Assembly: GCA_902826685.1 (NCBI GenBank)
Contig: CADEFT010000029.1
Coordinates: 1-64,000 of the forward strand
Length of the DNA: 64,000 nucleotides
Direction: 5' to 3'
Source: an uncultured Acidobacteriota bacterium
Lineage (GTDB): Bacteria > Acidobacteriota > Terriglobia > Bryobacterales > Bryobacteraceae
Program-made: the position numbers and the translations under genes
The notes under the pieces: model-generated
What the model was told of the DNA's origin: nothing
The model's input: only the letters and a program-made list of their open reading frames with translations
Database searches by the model: none
Shown here: positions 23,413-32,203 of the stretch, in pieces
Layout: each line of letters opens with the position of its first letter
Numbering within the stretch: the first letter of the stretch is position 1

Positions 23413-24813
23413 TTAGCGGGCGCGAATGCCCTGCCCCGGAAAGACGCCCTCGACGATCCGGCTATCGCGGACAACGAACGTACCTTCCACCAGCACGTGC
23501 GGAATGCCTTCGGAATACTGCGCCGGCTTTTCATAGGTGGCCTTGTCGATCACCGTGGCCGGGTCGAAGATCGCGATGTCGGCATCGGCGCCAACTTTCA
23601 GACGTCCCTTCTGTCGCATTTGCGGCGCGAACGCTTCCAGCCGCTGAGCGGGCATCAGCGTCATCTTGCGGATGGCGAGCATCAACGGCAGCCTCTTCTC
23701 CTGGCGTACATAGCGGCCGAGCACACGCGCGTAACAACCGGCGCCGCGTGGATGGCCTTTGCCGTTGGTCAGCATGCCGTCGCTGGCGATCATGATGAGC
23801 GGATGCGCCATCGCCTTCCCGATCATCTCTTCGGTGTTGGTAAACGTCACCACCATGCCGCCGCGTTTGCGGAACTGCTGGAACTTGGCTTCGGTCAACC
23901 GTTCCCCGGTCTCTACCCACATCATGTTTTCATAGGGCAGCCCCAGATCCTGTTGGAAGCCGGGTTTGAAGATCGCCGATGAGATATCGGTCATGCCCGC
24001 CGTGTAGGGATAGGCTTCGGCGGTGATGTCGAGCCCGCGCTGCCGTGCCCCTTCAACAATCCGCATGGCGAGGTCGAGCTTGCGCGTGGCCGAGGCTCCG
24101 ATGTGAACCACGTGAACGGAAACACCCGTGATCGCGGCGTAGGATATGACTTCCTGAAGCGCGGCGGCGACGCCAGGGTCGCCCACGCTGCCATAGCGCA
24201 TATGAACGAAAGCGGGACGCTTCGCTTCCGCCGCAATCGCGAACAGCTCGAGCATTTCTTCGTTGGTTGCATTGGGCGTGTAGGCGAGGCCGAAGCCGGC
24301 GCCCAGCCCGCCTTCTTCCAACCCCCGGCGCAACGCCCGCTTGATCGCCTCGCGCTCTTCGGCGGTCGCCTTTCTCTGGACGGCGGCATCGACCGGCAGG
24401 AACGCGCCCGAGTCCTTCATGACGGCCATGCGCGCCGGCAAGTGGCCCGCCGACGCGCCGAAGTTCACCAGCGCCTTCCCCGCCCGCGCGTCGTACCACG
24501 CCCCGACCGGGCTGACGCCGACTTCCTGCTCCAGCGCCGTCGTCACCCCGTCGCGCGCCTTGAAGCGATAGTTCTCCGCCGTCTGCCCGTGCGAATGCAG
24601 ATCGATGAAGCCCGGCGCGACGATGAGGCCCTTCGCGTCGATTTCCACGCGGCCACGCAGCGGGCTGGCCGTGATGGCGGCGATTCGCTTACCGCGGATG
24701 CCCACATGACGGACGCCATCAAGCCCGGATTCGGGATCCATCACGCGGCCGTTGTTGAGAACGATGTCGAAAGGCTGCGCGGCGAGCAGCACAGAGGCCA
24801 AGGCGAGAAGCAT
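23413..24813 (-). CDS. Exported amidohydrolase of the N-acyl-D-amino-acid deacylase group
   Basis: The 466-residue protein has a short signal (1-13). It carries the amidohydrolase N-terminal beta-sandwich (DIVLNNGRVMDPESGLDGV), the metal motif DLHSH (His73, His75), later metal-site candidates HMRYGS and VVHIGAS, and the C-terminal ADADIAIFDPATV. D-aminoacylases have a Cys-containing NCG motif after GVTT; here the sequence is GVTTALEQEVG, so a Glu probably supplies the bridging function. Substrate is unknown; N-acyl-D-amino acids or a cell-wall-derived amide are possible. It is immediately convergent with the siderophore receptor, with adjacent stop codons. Confidence 0.82.
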   Translation of the reverse strand: MLLALASVLLAAQPFDIVLNNGRVMDPESGLDGVRHVGIRGKRIAAITASPLRGRVEIDAKGLIVAPGFIDLHSHGQTAENYRFKARDGVTTALEQEVGVSPVGAWYDARAGKALVNFGASAGHLPARMAVMKDSGAFLPVDAAVQRKATAEEREAIKRALRRGLEEGGLGAGFGLAYTPNATNEEMLELFAIAAEAKRPAFVHMRYGSVGDPGVAAALQEVISYAAITGVSVHVVHIGASATRKLDLAMRIVEGARQRGLDITAEAYPYTAGMTDISSAIFKPGFQQDLGLPYENMMWVETGERLTEAKFQQFRKRGGMVVTFTNTEEMIGKAMAHPLIMIASDGMLTNGKGHPRGAGCYARVLGRYVRQEKRLPLMLAIRKMTLMPAQRLEAFAPQMRQKGRLKVGADADIAIFDPATVIDKATYEKPAQYSEGIPHVLVEGTFVVRDSRIVEGVFPGQGIRAR

Positions 24814-24841
24814 CGTTCCATGCTATCGCGCGGTTGAATGC

Positions 24842-24847
24842 TATACT
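24842..24847 (+). promoter_or_regulatory. Candidate -10 of tRNA-Ser promoter
   Basis: TATACT lies 21 nt before the mature tRNA 5' end. No good -35 is visible 16-19 nt upstream. Confidence 0.4.
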
Positions 24848-24868
24848 GTCGATGAGCCCGCAACGAAC

Positions 24869-24958
24869 GGTGAGGTGCGAGAGTGGTTGAATCGGGCGGT
24901 CTCGAAAACCGTTGAACCTTCACGGGTTCCGTGGGTTCGAATCCCACCCTCACCGCCA
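24869..24958 (+). tRNA. tRNA-Ser (anticodon CGA)
   Basis: Acceptor arms GGTGAGG (24869-24875) and CCTCACC (24948-24954) pair perfectly, followed by discriminator G and an encoded CCA (24956-24958). The anticodon arm GCGGT-CTCGAAA-ACCGT gives anticodon CGA, which decodes UCG. A long variable arm (class II) and the T-loop GTTCGAATC are present, as expected for tRNA-Ser. Confidence 0.97.
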
Positions 24959-25058
24959 TCGTCTCCCCGTCTTCAAACATGCAGGAACATTCATGATTCT
25001 CATCGCTCCCCCTGCTATACTCCCCACGATCTAAGCCCGGTCGGGAGGTTCCCTGTCC

Positions 25059-28000
25059 ATGAAACTCTCACGCCACGCGCTGGCGCTCGCCGTCGTTCTC
25101 TCCCCATTCCCCACTTCAGCCTTGGCCCAATCCTTCTATGGCTCGGTGGTGGGCACCATCACCGATTCCAGCGGCTCGGCCGTGCCGCAGGCGAACGTCG
25201 CCATCGTCAACACAGGTACGGCCGACCGCCGCGCCGCCCAGGCAGACGAGGAAGGTTCCTACCGCTTTGTGAACCTGATTCCCGGCACTTACAAAGTGGA
25301 AGTGGAACGGAGCGGGTTTCGCCGTCACGCCGTCGATAACGTGATCGTGGCGGTCGAATCCACGGTGCGCGTCGATGTCGCACTACAGGTGGGCGAAGTC
25401 ACTCAGATCCTCGAAGTCAGCTCGCAGGCCCCGCTGCTGCAAACCGAGACCGGGTCGCTAAGCCAGGTGGTATCGGCGCGAGCGGTGCAGGAGCTGCCGC
25501 TCAACGGGCGCAATGTGCTGAACCTGGTGGCGCTGTCGCCGGGCGTGGTCCCGCAGGGCAGCGCCGAAGGCAGCCTCACCGGCAAGAACGTATTCGCCGG
25601 CGGCAACTATCAGATCGGCGGCGGCATGGCGAACCAGAGCGCGACTTACTTCGACGGCGTTCCGGTAAACGACTCGTATGGAAACATCGTCGCCCTGATT
25701 CCCAGCCAGGATGCGGTTTCTGAATTCCGCGTGCAAACCAACGCCAACAGCGCCGAGTTCGGCCGCTACACCGGTGGCGTGATCAATCTCACCTCGAAAT
25801 CGGGCACCAACGATTGGCATGGCAGCGCCTATGAGTTCCTGCGCAACAAAGTTCTCAACGCGGGCAGCTTTTTCTCCAATCGCACCGGCGCCGCCAAAGC
25901 ACCCTTCGTGCAGAACCAATACGGCGCCAGCATCGGCGGCCCCGTGCGCAAGGATCGCATTTTCGTCTTCGGCGGCTTTGAAGGCTTCCGCCAGCGCCAG
26001 GGAGCGCCCTTTCTGCGAACGGTTCCCACCGAGGCCATGTCGGCCGGCGATTTCTCGCAGTATCGCAACGCGGCGGGCGCCATCGTGCCCATCTACGATC
26101 CGCTGACGCAATGCGGCGCCCATGGCAACGCCGCCTGTGCGGCGGGCGCCATCGAACAGCGCACCGTCTTCCCCGGTAATCGCATTCCCTTGAGCCGCAT
26201 CAATCCCGTCGCCGCGAGATTCGTCGCCTTCCCCGCCTTTGCCAAACCCAACAATCCCGCCGATGCCGCCGGCAATTTCAACTTCTTCCGCAATGCCTCC
26301 ACCGGAGGCGACAACGACCAGGGCAATATCCGCGGCGATTTCAGCGTCAGCGATAAGCAGCGCGTCTTTGCACGCTATTCCCGCTGGAAGTCGGTGAATT
26401 CGAACGTCGAGGTCTACGGCAACAAGCAGCTCAACGGCGATCCGTTTTCGCCGGAATCGTTCATCACCGATCACGCCGTGCTCGCCGACACTTACACACT
26501 GAACCCCACCACCATCCTCGACCTGCGCCTCGGCTTCATGCGCTGGTTCTATGCCCGCACACCCGGCAACCTCGGCATCGACATTCCGGCTACCTTCGGG
26601 CTGCCTTCTTACTTCAACACCATCTCCAACCGCAACGGCGTGACACCGTCCACGATCATGCCTCAGATCGCCGCCGCCGGTTACGATTTCATCAGCACTG
26701 GGCTGCTCTACGCCCGCGACAACACATACGTCATCACTCCCACCCTGACCAAGATCCTGCGCAAGCACACGCTCAAATTCGGAGCCGAACTGCGCCGCGC
26801 CGATAACAACTACTACCAGAACAATCAGCCCGGCGGCATCTTCAACTTCGACAATCTGTTCACCTCCCGCAATGCGTTGAATTCGGGCGGCACTGGCAAT
26901 AGCTTCGCCTCTATGCTGCTTGGCTATCCGTCGTCGGCCTCGGTCTCCACATCGCCCTTCACGGCCGCTTCGCAGCGCTATCAGGCCTATTTCATCAACG
27001 ACGCCTGGCAGATGACGAGCCGTCTCACCGTGAACCTCGGCCTGCGATGGGAGATTCCCGGCGTGTTTACCGAACGCTTCGACCGCCAGGTCACCTTCAA
27101 CCGCGACCTGCCGAATCCCGAACTCAACGGCATCGCCGTGCCGGGCCGCGAGGGCGCCGTTCGCGGAACTTTCGTTCTTGTCAACGGCCCCAATCATCCC
27201 GAACGGGGCCTGCGCCCCGAGCACTTCAACCTCTTCGCGCCCCGCGCCAGCCTTGCCTATCGCCTCACCGACCGCACCGTCATTCGCACCGGCGCGGGCA
27301 TCTATTACATTCCCGCCAACGTCATCTTCTTCGAAGGACCTTACGGCAACCCGGTAAACTTCCTCGCCCACAACATGGTGAACACTCTCGATGGACAGGT
27401 GACGCCCGCCGATACGTTGTCGAATCCATTCCCAGGCGGCTTCAATCCTCCTCCCGGCCGCGACCCCAGTTTCCAGCGCCTGCTGCTGGGCGGCACCGGA
27501 CGCACGATTTCGCGCGATACCGACTACGGCTACACCGGGCAGTGGAACTTCACCGTGCAGCACCAGTTGCCGGGCAACGTTGCCGTGGAGGCCGCCTATG
27601 CCGCCCTCAAGGGCATTCACCTGGCCTGGGGTGGCCGCCAGACGAATCAACTCGCGCCGGAGCATATGGCGCTCGGCTCGCAGTTGACCCAACAGGTGCC
27701 GAACCCGTTCGCCTCGCGCGTACTCATCGGCAACCTCACCAGGGCCACCGTCGCGCGCGGCCAGTTACTGCTTCCCTTCCCGCACCTGGTCTCGGCGCCG
27801 GACGCGGGCCACTACACGGGCAACAGCAGTTACCATTCGCTCCAGATGAAGGCGGAGAAGAGATTCTCTGCCGGTGGCACGGTACTCGCCACTTACACGT
27901 TTTCAAAGGTGATATCGGACACCGAAACGATCACCGGGTGGCTTGACAACGTGCTGGGCGGCGTGGCCGGCGTCCAGAACTGGTATAACCTGCGTGGAGA

Positions 28001-28586
28001 GAAAGCGCTTTCCAGCTACGATTCGAGGCGCCGCATGACTTTGGCTTACGTCAACGATTTGCCCTTCGGCAAAGGCCATCGCTTCCTTTCCGGCGTCAGT
28101 GGAGCGGCGGACCGGCTGATTTCCGGATGGGGCGTCAACGGCACCGTCACCCTGCAGGATGGATTCCCGCTGTTGTTCACCGCGGCGCCGAACGTGACCG
28201 GTTTCAACACCGGCTTGCGGCCGAACGTGGTGGCCGGATGCGATCCGAAGCTGACAGGCCCGGCCCAACAGCGCATCAATCGCTGGTTCAACACAAACTG
28301 TTTCACCGTGCCCGCCTCCTATACGTTCGGCAGCGCCGGGCGTACGGACCCGGTCCTGCGCGGCCACGGCGTCAACAATTTCAACCTCGCGTTGTTCAAA
28401 CGCACAAACATTACCGAACGCTTCAAGCTCGAATTCCGTACCGAAGCCTTCAATCTGTTCAACCGCGTTCAATTCGGCCGCCCCAATCAGGCGGCCACCA
28501 CGGCGGCCAACAACACCTTCGGCGTCGTGAGCGCGCAGATCAACGATCCCAGGCTCATTCAACTGAGCCTGCGCCTGTTCTATTGA
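25059..28586 (+). CDS. Oar-type TonB-dependent receptor with carboxypeptidase-regulatory domain
   Basis: The 1175-residue outer-membrane protein has a signal (1-24, ALAQ), carboxypeptidase-regulatory fold (30-115, GTITDSSGSAVPQANVAIVN), plug (about 120-250, including QELPLNGRNVLNLVALSPGV and the SEFRVQTNANSAEFGRYTGG segment), and a long barrel ending IQLSLRLFY. A TATACT -10 lies at 25015-25020 and GGGAGG precedes the ATG. It is one of three receptors of this size in the window; substrate is unknown. The 3' end overlaps the convergent sigma-factor gene by 7 bp. Confidence 0.93.
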   Translation: MKLSRHALALAVVLSPFPTSALAQSFYGSVVGTITDSSGSAVPQANVAIVNTGTADRRAAQADEEGSYRFVNLIPGTYKVEVERSGFRRHAVDNVIVAVESTVRVDVALQVGEVTQILEVSSQAPLLQTETGSLSQVVSARAVQELPLNGRNVLNLVALSPGVVPQGSAEGSLTGKNVFAGGNYQIGGGMANQSATYFDGVPVNDSYGNIVALIPSQDAVSEFRVQTNANSAEFGRYTGGVINLTSKSGTNDWHGSAYEFLRNKVLNAGSFFSNRTGAAKAPFVQNQYGASIGGPVRKDRIFVFGGFEGFRQRQGAPFLRTVPTEAMSAGDFSQYRNAAGAIVPIYDPLTQCGAHGNAACAAGAIEQRTVFPGNRIPLSRINPVAARFVAFPAFAKPNNPADAAGNFNFFRNASTGGDNDQGNIRGDFSVSDKQRVFARYSRWKSVNSNVEVYGNKQLNGDPFSPESFITDHAVLADTYTLNPTTILDLRLGFMRWFYARTPGNLGIDIPATFGLPSYFNTISNRNGVTPSTIMPQIAAAGYDFISTGLLYARDNTYVITPTLTKILRKHTLKFGAELRRADNNYYQNNQPGGIFNFDNLFTSRNALNSGGTGNSFASMLLGYPSSASVSTSPFTAASQRYQAYFINDAWQMTSRLTVNLGLRWEIPGVFTERFDRQVTFNRDLPNPELNGIAVPGREGAVRGTFVLVNGPNHPERGLRPEHFNLFAPRASLAYRLTDRTVIRTGAGIYYIPANVIFFEGPYGNPVNFLAHNMVNTLDGQVTPADTLSNPFPGGFNPPPGRDPSFQRLLLGGTGRTISRDTDYGYTGQWNFTVQHQLPGNVAVEAAYAALKGIHLAWGGRQTNQLAPEHMALGSQLTQQVPNPFASRVLIGNLTRATVARGQLLLPFPHLVSAPDAGHYTGNSSYHSLQMKAEKRFSAGGTVLATYTFSKVISDTETITGWLDNVLGGVAGVQNWYNLRGEKALSSYDSRRRMTLAYVNDLPFGKGHRFLSGVSGAADRLISGWGVNGTVTLQDGFPLLFTAAPNVTGFNTGLRPNVVAGCDPKLTGPAQQRINRWFNTNCFTVPASYTFGSAGRTDPVLRGHGVNNFNLALFKRTNITERFKLEFRTEAFNLFNRVQFGRPNQAATTAANNTFGVVSAQINDPRLIQLSLRLFY

Positions 28587-29119
28587 TGGATGGCGGTTAT
28601 CGCCCTCATGGCCAGTCCAAGTGGCCTGTTGGAGGCGCGGCGCAATCCGTTCTGACATCGATGGATGCGAACGCGCACCGCCACTTCACTCAAGCCCTGG
28701 CGCTCGGCGATCTCGCGTATGTCCAGTCCTTCGAAGTAACGCTGCACCAGCAGGGCGCGATCTTTTGGCGGGCACATGCTCAGCATCGTACGCGCATCCG
28801 GCCGCGCCGACGAGCTCTCATGATCCGCGCCCGCCCACTCCGTCAACGCCACGTACCGTCCTGACCGCCGGTTGAAGCTGCACAGCTTGTGATAGGCGAT
28901 GGTATTGACCCACGGAACGACCAGGTGCGGCTCATGAAGCTGATGACGCGCTTCCCATCCACGAGTCCAGGCGTTCTGCGCCACCTCTTCCGCCTGATCG
29001 GGGCTCGCGCCCTTGGAACGTAGAAAGCGCACCGTCAGGCCGAAGCCGCCGCGATAGGCCTGCGCGAAGGATTCATGGGTGATCGTCGCGTCCCTCTCCT
29101 CTGCATGAAGGTTGGTCAT
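28580..29119 (-). CDS. ECF-type RNA polymerase sigma factor
   Basis: The 179-residue protein has sigma region 2 at about 20-90 (SPDQAEEVAQNAWTRGWEAR, the D-x-A-E-E-x-x-Q helix; then VVPWVNTIAYHKLCSFNRR) and sigma region 4 at about 118-170 (PPKDRALLVQRYFEGLDIRE, then SEVAVRVRIHRC). No anti-sigma gene is adjacent. It lies upstream of a cluster of stress and envelope genes but is transcribed away from it. It may control the neighbouring CsbD/BON genes; this is a guess from position. Confidence 0.88.
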   Translation of the reverse strand: MTNLHAEERDATITHESFAQAYRGGFGLTVRFLRSKGASPDQAEEVAQNAWTRGWEARHQLHEPHLVVPWVNTIAYHKLCSFNRRSGRYVALTEWAGADHESSSARPDARTMLSMCPPKDRALLVQRYFEGLDIREIAERQGLSEVAVRVRIHRCQNGLRRASNRPLGLAMRAITAIHQ

Positions 29120-29252
29120 CGATCAGTTCCCACGCAAATAGCCTGCCATTCAGCCGCCATGAAGTCTTTGCAATCACTTGAGCCGGGTACGGCGACGGCC
29201 GGACCTGGTTCGGAATTTCGTGAAAGCGGAAATTTCTACAAGATGACAACGG

Positions 29253-29290
29253 AAAGGGCGCATCGGCCAATGAGACCAATGCGCCCTTTT
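29253..29290 (-). terminator. Hairpin downstream of csbD-like gene
   Basis: AAAGGGCGCAT (29253-29263) and ATGCGCCCTTT (29279-29289) form a perfect 11-bp stem with a 15-nt loop. Read on the reverse strand it follows the CsbD stop by about 22 nt and ends in CCCTTT; on the forward strand it ends in TTTT. The rest of 29120-29311 holds no gene I can see. Confidence 0.75.
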
Positions 29291-29311
29291 CCCGCGTCTG
29301 ACCGGTTGCCC

Positions 29312-29533
29312 TTAGCGCCGGGCCGCGGCGGCAGTCCGGCTGCGCGCTTCGAGTTCGCTCAGTTCCTGCTCGGCCGCCTCCTTGGCGAGGCCGTAGCGTT
29401 CCTGAATCTTGCCGATCAACTGTTCGCGGCGCCCTGCGATCACATCCAGATCGTCGTCGGTCAGCTTGCCCCACTTCTCCTGCACCTTGCCTTTGAACTG
29501 TTTCCAGTTTCCTTCGAACGTATCGCGGTTCAT
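29312..29533 (-). CDS. CsbD-family stress protein
   Basis: The 73-residue protein starts at MNRDTFEGN, preceded by AAGGAAA; longer in-frame starts are not credible. It has the CsbD pattern NWKQFKGKVQEKWGKLTDDD followed by DVIAGRREQLIGKIQERYG, which forms a small helical hydrophilic protein. The family is induced by general or envelope stress in many bacteria, with no known enzymatic role. It is divergent from the BON-domain gene. Confidence 0.92.
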   Translation of the reverse strand: MNRDTFEGNWKQFKGKVQEKWGKLTDDDLDVIAGRREQLIGKIQERYGLAKEAAEQELSELEARSRTAAAARR

Positions 29534-29594
29534 GGTTTCCTTTCTCGTCTCGGACGTGAGACCTCGACCTATGGACACAGACAGCTTGCGCACT

Positions 29595-29671
29595 GTTACC
29601 ATTCGCAGTCTCTCAGGTAGTAACACGACACGGGCCCCGTCTGTCTGTCTGATGTTACCGGCCGCGGCCGG
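29595..29671. promoter_or_regulatory. Divergent control region with repeated GTTACC and a 14-bp palindrome
   Basis: Between csbD and the BON gene, GTTACC occurs at 29595-29600 and 29654-29659, and CCGGCCGCGGCCGG (29658-29671) is a perfect palindrome overlapping the second copy. Either could be a regulator or ECF-sigma recognition element; no standard -10/-35 pair is clear. Confidence 0.35.
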
Positions 29672-29693
29672 AGAAAGGCAGTAGGGATACTCC

Positions 29694-30050
29694 ATGATCA
29701 AGAGTCTTGTATTGGCTATCGCTATGACCGGGTTCGTATTCGGTTATCAAGCCGATAATACGGATCGCAATAAACGCGACCGGTCCGGTGGCACGATGAC
29801 CGCCGATAAGCAGGGCAACAGTAAAGAGGATGTGCGAATGGCGGCGAATATCCGGCGCGCCGTCACCAAGGATAAGTCGCTCTCCACCAACGCGCATAAC
29901 ATCAAGATCGTCGTGAATGGCGGCCAGGTCGTATTGCGCGGTCCGGTCGACTCCGAAATGGAGAAGGAGCGCGTGCTCGCCATCGTCAAACAGAGTGCGG
30001 GCGAAGCCGGAGTCGCCGATCATCTGGAAGTTGTGAAGGGAGAAAAGTAG
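29694..30050 (+). CDS. Secreted BON-domain protein
   Basis: The 118-residue protein has a signal (1-18, GFVFGYQ), a polar linker, and one BON domain (about 48-115) with the characteristic NIKIVVNGGQVVLRGPVDS beta-hairpin. BON domains bind phospholipid or envelope surfaces (OsmY-like). It lies directly before the glycine-zipper stress protein (stop TAG immediately followed by ATG), so the two form an operon in the envelope-stress cluster. Confidence 0.9.
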   Translation: MIKSLVLAIAMTGFVFGYQADNTDRNKRDRSGGTMTADKQGNSKEDVRMAANIRRAVTKDKSLSTNAHNIKIVVNGGQVVLRGPVDSEMEKERVLAIVKQSAGEAGVADHLEVVKGEK

Positions 30051-30620
30051 ATGAGCAAGAACATTTCGGTATACGGAATCTTTTCCACACGGTCGTCGCT
30101 CGAACGCGCGATCGAGAATCTCCGGACCGCTGGTTTCCGGTATGAGGATGTGTCGGTGCTGCTGCCCGAGAACGCGGGCAACAAGGACCTGGTGGCCGCG
30201 AAGTCGAGCAAAAGTCCCGAGGGTGCCGCGGCCGGCGGGGCCACGGGCGGCGTTGTGGGCGGCGCGCTCGGCTGGCTGGTGGGCATCGGCGCACTCGCCA
30301 TTCCGGGCCTTGGACCTTTCGTCGCGGCCGGCCCGATCATGGCGGCGCTGGCGGGCGCTGGGGCCGGAGCGGCTTTGGGAGGCGTCACCGGCGGTCTCAT
30401 CGGAATGGGTATGCCCGAGTTTGAAGCCAAGCGCTACGAAGGGCGCGTGAAATCGGGCGGCAGCCTGATTTCGGTTCATTGCGACAACGGCGAGTGGGCC
30501 GATCGCGCCAAGACGATTCTCACCGAAGCGGGCGGCGAGGACATTACCAGCGCCGGCCAGGCCAGCGCCGACTATGACCAGACCGACAAACCCCACGCCC
30601 GAATGGTCCGCAGCGTATAA
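30051..30620 (+). CDS. Glycine-zipper membrane stress protein (GSP17M/DUF1269-like)
   Basis: The 189-residue protein has an N-terminal domain about 1-50 (ISVYGIFSTRSSLERAIENL, then RYEDVSVLLP) like general stress proteins that carry a ferredoxin-like fold. A glycine-rich segment (58-122) has many GxxxG repeats (GGATGGVVGGALGWLVG; GAGAGAALGGVTGG) and probably forms helical hairpins in the inner membrane. The C-terminal domain (about 125-185) has SLISVHCDNGEWADRAKTIL. The ATG abuts the BON stop. Function is unknown beyond membrane-associated stress. Confidence 0.8.
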   Translation: MSKNISVYGIFSTRSSLERAIENLRTAGFRYEDVSVLLPENAGNKDLVAAKSSKSPEGAAAGGATGGVVGGALGWLVGIGALAIPGLGPFVAAGPIMAALAGAGAGAALGGVTGGLIGMGMPEFEAKRYEGRVKSGGSLISVHCDNGEWADRAKTILTEAGGEDITSAGQASADYDQTDKPHARMVRSV

Positions 30621-30638
30621 GTAACCCCTTACCACAAA

Positions 30639-30668
30639 GCGGGACCGGGTAACCTATCCCGGTCCCGC
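30639..30668. terminator. Bidirectional perfect hairpin
   Basis: GCGGGACCGGG (30639-30649) and CCCGGTCCCGC (30658-30668) form an 11-bp perfect stem with an 8-nt loop between convergent genes. No U-tract on either side. Confidence 0.75.
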
Positions 30669-30677
30669 GCGGACTTG

Positions 30678-31094
30678 TTAGTTCTTGATATCCTCCACAA
30701 AGTTCTTGATCGCCCGTTCCGCCTTATCGAGCCCCGCCTCCACCTCGTTCTTCGTCGTCCGCCAGGCCGAAGCCGCCTTGTCGTCCCACGTCGACATCTG
30801 GTTGCGCAATTGCCGCGCCTGCGCGCGCATTTCGTTGGCGCTTTCCTTCAGCTTGGCCTTGGTCTTCGCGCCGGCCTTCGATGCCCGCTCATCGAGCCGG
30901 TCCACCTGTTCGTCGAGCGCATCCAGACGCTTCGACAATGCGGCCCGCGCCTCTTCCGCTTCTCGTTTCATCGTATCGGCGGCCTCTTTGGCGGCGTCGC
31001 GAACCGGTTCCGTGCGGCTCTCGGTCCGGTCCGATTGGCAAGCGATCGCGCAAGCCAGCGCGGCGGTGCATAGAAAAAGTTTAGGAGTGGTCAT
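30678..31094 (-). CDS. Coiled-coil envelope protein with lipoprotein-like signal
   Basis: The 138-residue protein has a signal ending in Cys-containing LACAIACQSD, which resembles a lipobox. The rest is almost entirely charged helix with heptad character (SKRLDALDEQVDRLDERASK) and C-terminal DKAERAIKNFVEDIKN. I infer an envelope coiled-coil protein resembling small apolipoprotein-like or Lpp-like helical spacers. It is divergent from the YtxH gene and convergent with the stress operon. Confidence 0.7.
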   Translation of the reverse strand: MTTPKLFLCTAALACAIACQSDRTESRTEPVRDAAKEAADTMKREAEEARAALSKRLDALDEQVDRLDERASKAGAKTKAKLKESANEMRAQARQLRNQMSTWDDKAASAWRTTKNEVEAGLDKAERAIKNFVEDIKN

Positions 31095-31193
31095 AGAGGG
31101 ACGAGAGCAATTGAAGCGCCAAACACCGGCTCCTTCTGGCAGCCCAATTGCTCACCTCTACGTATGATTCGCCAATCGAAAGGAAACTCCAAC

Positions 31194-31400
31194 ATGAACA
31201 GCCGCGCCTTTGCCTGCTTCTTCTCCGGCCTCAGCGCCGGCATCGCCATCGCCTTGATGGTGGCGCCGCGGTCGAGAACGGAGATCAAGGAAGAAGTGCA
31301 GGGAAAATTGCGGGAAGGAAAGGAATCGATCGAGCGGGAGAAAGACCGGATAACGGCCGCGATCGACGCCGGAAAACGCGCCTATCGCGAGACGGCCTGA
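31194..31400 (+). CDS. YtxH-domain small membrane protein
   Basis: The 68-residue protein starts at MNSRAFA, with GAAAGGAAAC upstream; a 10-residue extension lacks this. One N-terminal TM helix (about 6-23, FFSGLSAGIAIALMVAP) is followed by an amphipathic charged helix (RTEIKEEVQGKLREGKESIE), the YtxH layout. The helix resembles the partner coiled-coil protein next door. The family is linked to stress in many bacteria, without a defined mechanism. Confidence 0.85.
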   Translation: MNSRAFACFFSGLSAGIAIALMVAPRSRTEIKEEVQGKLREGKESIEREKDRITAAIDAGKRAYRETA

Positions 31401-31414
31401 TTCAACCCTGAGTT

Positions 31415-31449
31415 GGTTCGAGACGGGAATCTCGCGCCCGTCTCGAACC
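31415..31449. terminator. Perfect 13-bp bidirectional hairpin
   Basis: GGTTCGAGACGGG (31415-31427) pairs perfectly with CCCGTCTCGAACC (31437-31449) around a 9-nt loop, between convergent YtxH and barrel genes. No U-tract is present. Confidence 0.78.
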
Positions 31450-31460
31450 CCAGGACTTGG

Positions 31461-32099
31461 TTACCAGCGAAAGCCAAACGTGACCGGAATCATCGCCGTC
31501 CGCACCGGCGACGTATAGATGTAGTGATAGCGGCTTTCGGCAAAGACGGTCGCCTTGCCATCCTGACCCAGCCGCACCGCGATACCGGCCCCGCCATTGA
31601 TGCCAGCCCTGTTCTGACTGTGGGAACCTAAGACCCGAGTGGTGGGAACTTCCACCGGGAAGAATATTCCGTACCAGGGATCAAACGCCGTAGTCACCGC
31701 CGTGGATGGTTCCGTGAATTCGATGGTGCGCCGGTAGTAGCCGCCCCCGCCGATCAGATAGACGTCGAAGCGGCCGCGCGGCACCAGATGGATCATCGGA
31801 TTCAGTGTCACCGAGTACACCCTGCCGCTCCCATCGGGAACGCCAATCGTATTCAGCGCCGTGCGATTGATTCCCATGTTGTTAAAGCCGAATTCGGCCA
31901 TCACGCCAAATGCGCGCACGGGGTGGATCCCGACCCCCGCCGTCAGATTGAAACCCGTGTCGAGCCTTCTGCTGGTGTGTTTGGCGGGCACCGTCGGGCC
32001 ACCGCCGATCGAGAACGACAGCAGGGATTGACCGAAACCAGGTGCCGAGTAAGCGAGAAACGCTAAGCACGCGCCGGCCGCTAACTTTGATCGAAGCAT
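31461..32099 (-). CDS. Outer-membrane beta-barrel protein (OmpX/OprF-type small barrel)
   Basis: The 212-residue protein has a signal (1-23, APGFGQ) and alternating amphipathic strands typical of an eight-stranded barrel: FSIGGGPTVPAK, GVGIHPVRAFGVMAEFGF, FDVYLIGGGGYYRR. It ends with a terminal aromatic (VTFGFRW). This is a small acidobacterial barrel family with no known ligand. The start is divergent from the VWA gene with about 104 bp between. Confidence 0.82.
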   Translation of the reverse strand: MLRSKLAAGACLAFLAYSAPGFGQSLLSFSIGGGPTVPAKHTSRRLDTGFNLTAGVGIHPVRAFGVMAEFGFNNMGINRTALNTIGVPDGSGRVYSVTLNPMIHLVPRGRFDVYLIGGGGYYRRTIEFTEPSTAVTTAFDPWYGIFFPVEVPTTRVLGSHSQNRAGINGGAGIAVRLGQDGKATVFAESRYHYIYTSPVRTAMIPVTFGFRW

Positions 32100-32203
32100 T
32101 TTTTTCTAACTCCTTCAGCGGCGAGTTTCTTCCCTCGCCACACCCCAATGAGCATTTGCAGGGCCATCGCGCTACACTTCTTGCTGATTTCGGAGGCATT
32201 CCG

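Noticed and set aside
25458..27692. 744-codon open frame antisense to a TonB receptor
   Set aside because: Repetitive G/A/E-rich translation without start signals; the receptor is the true gene.
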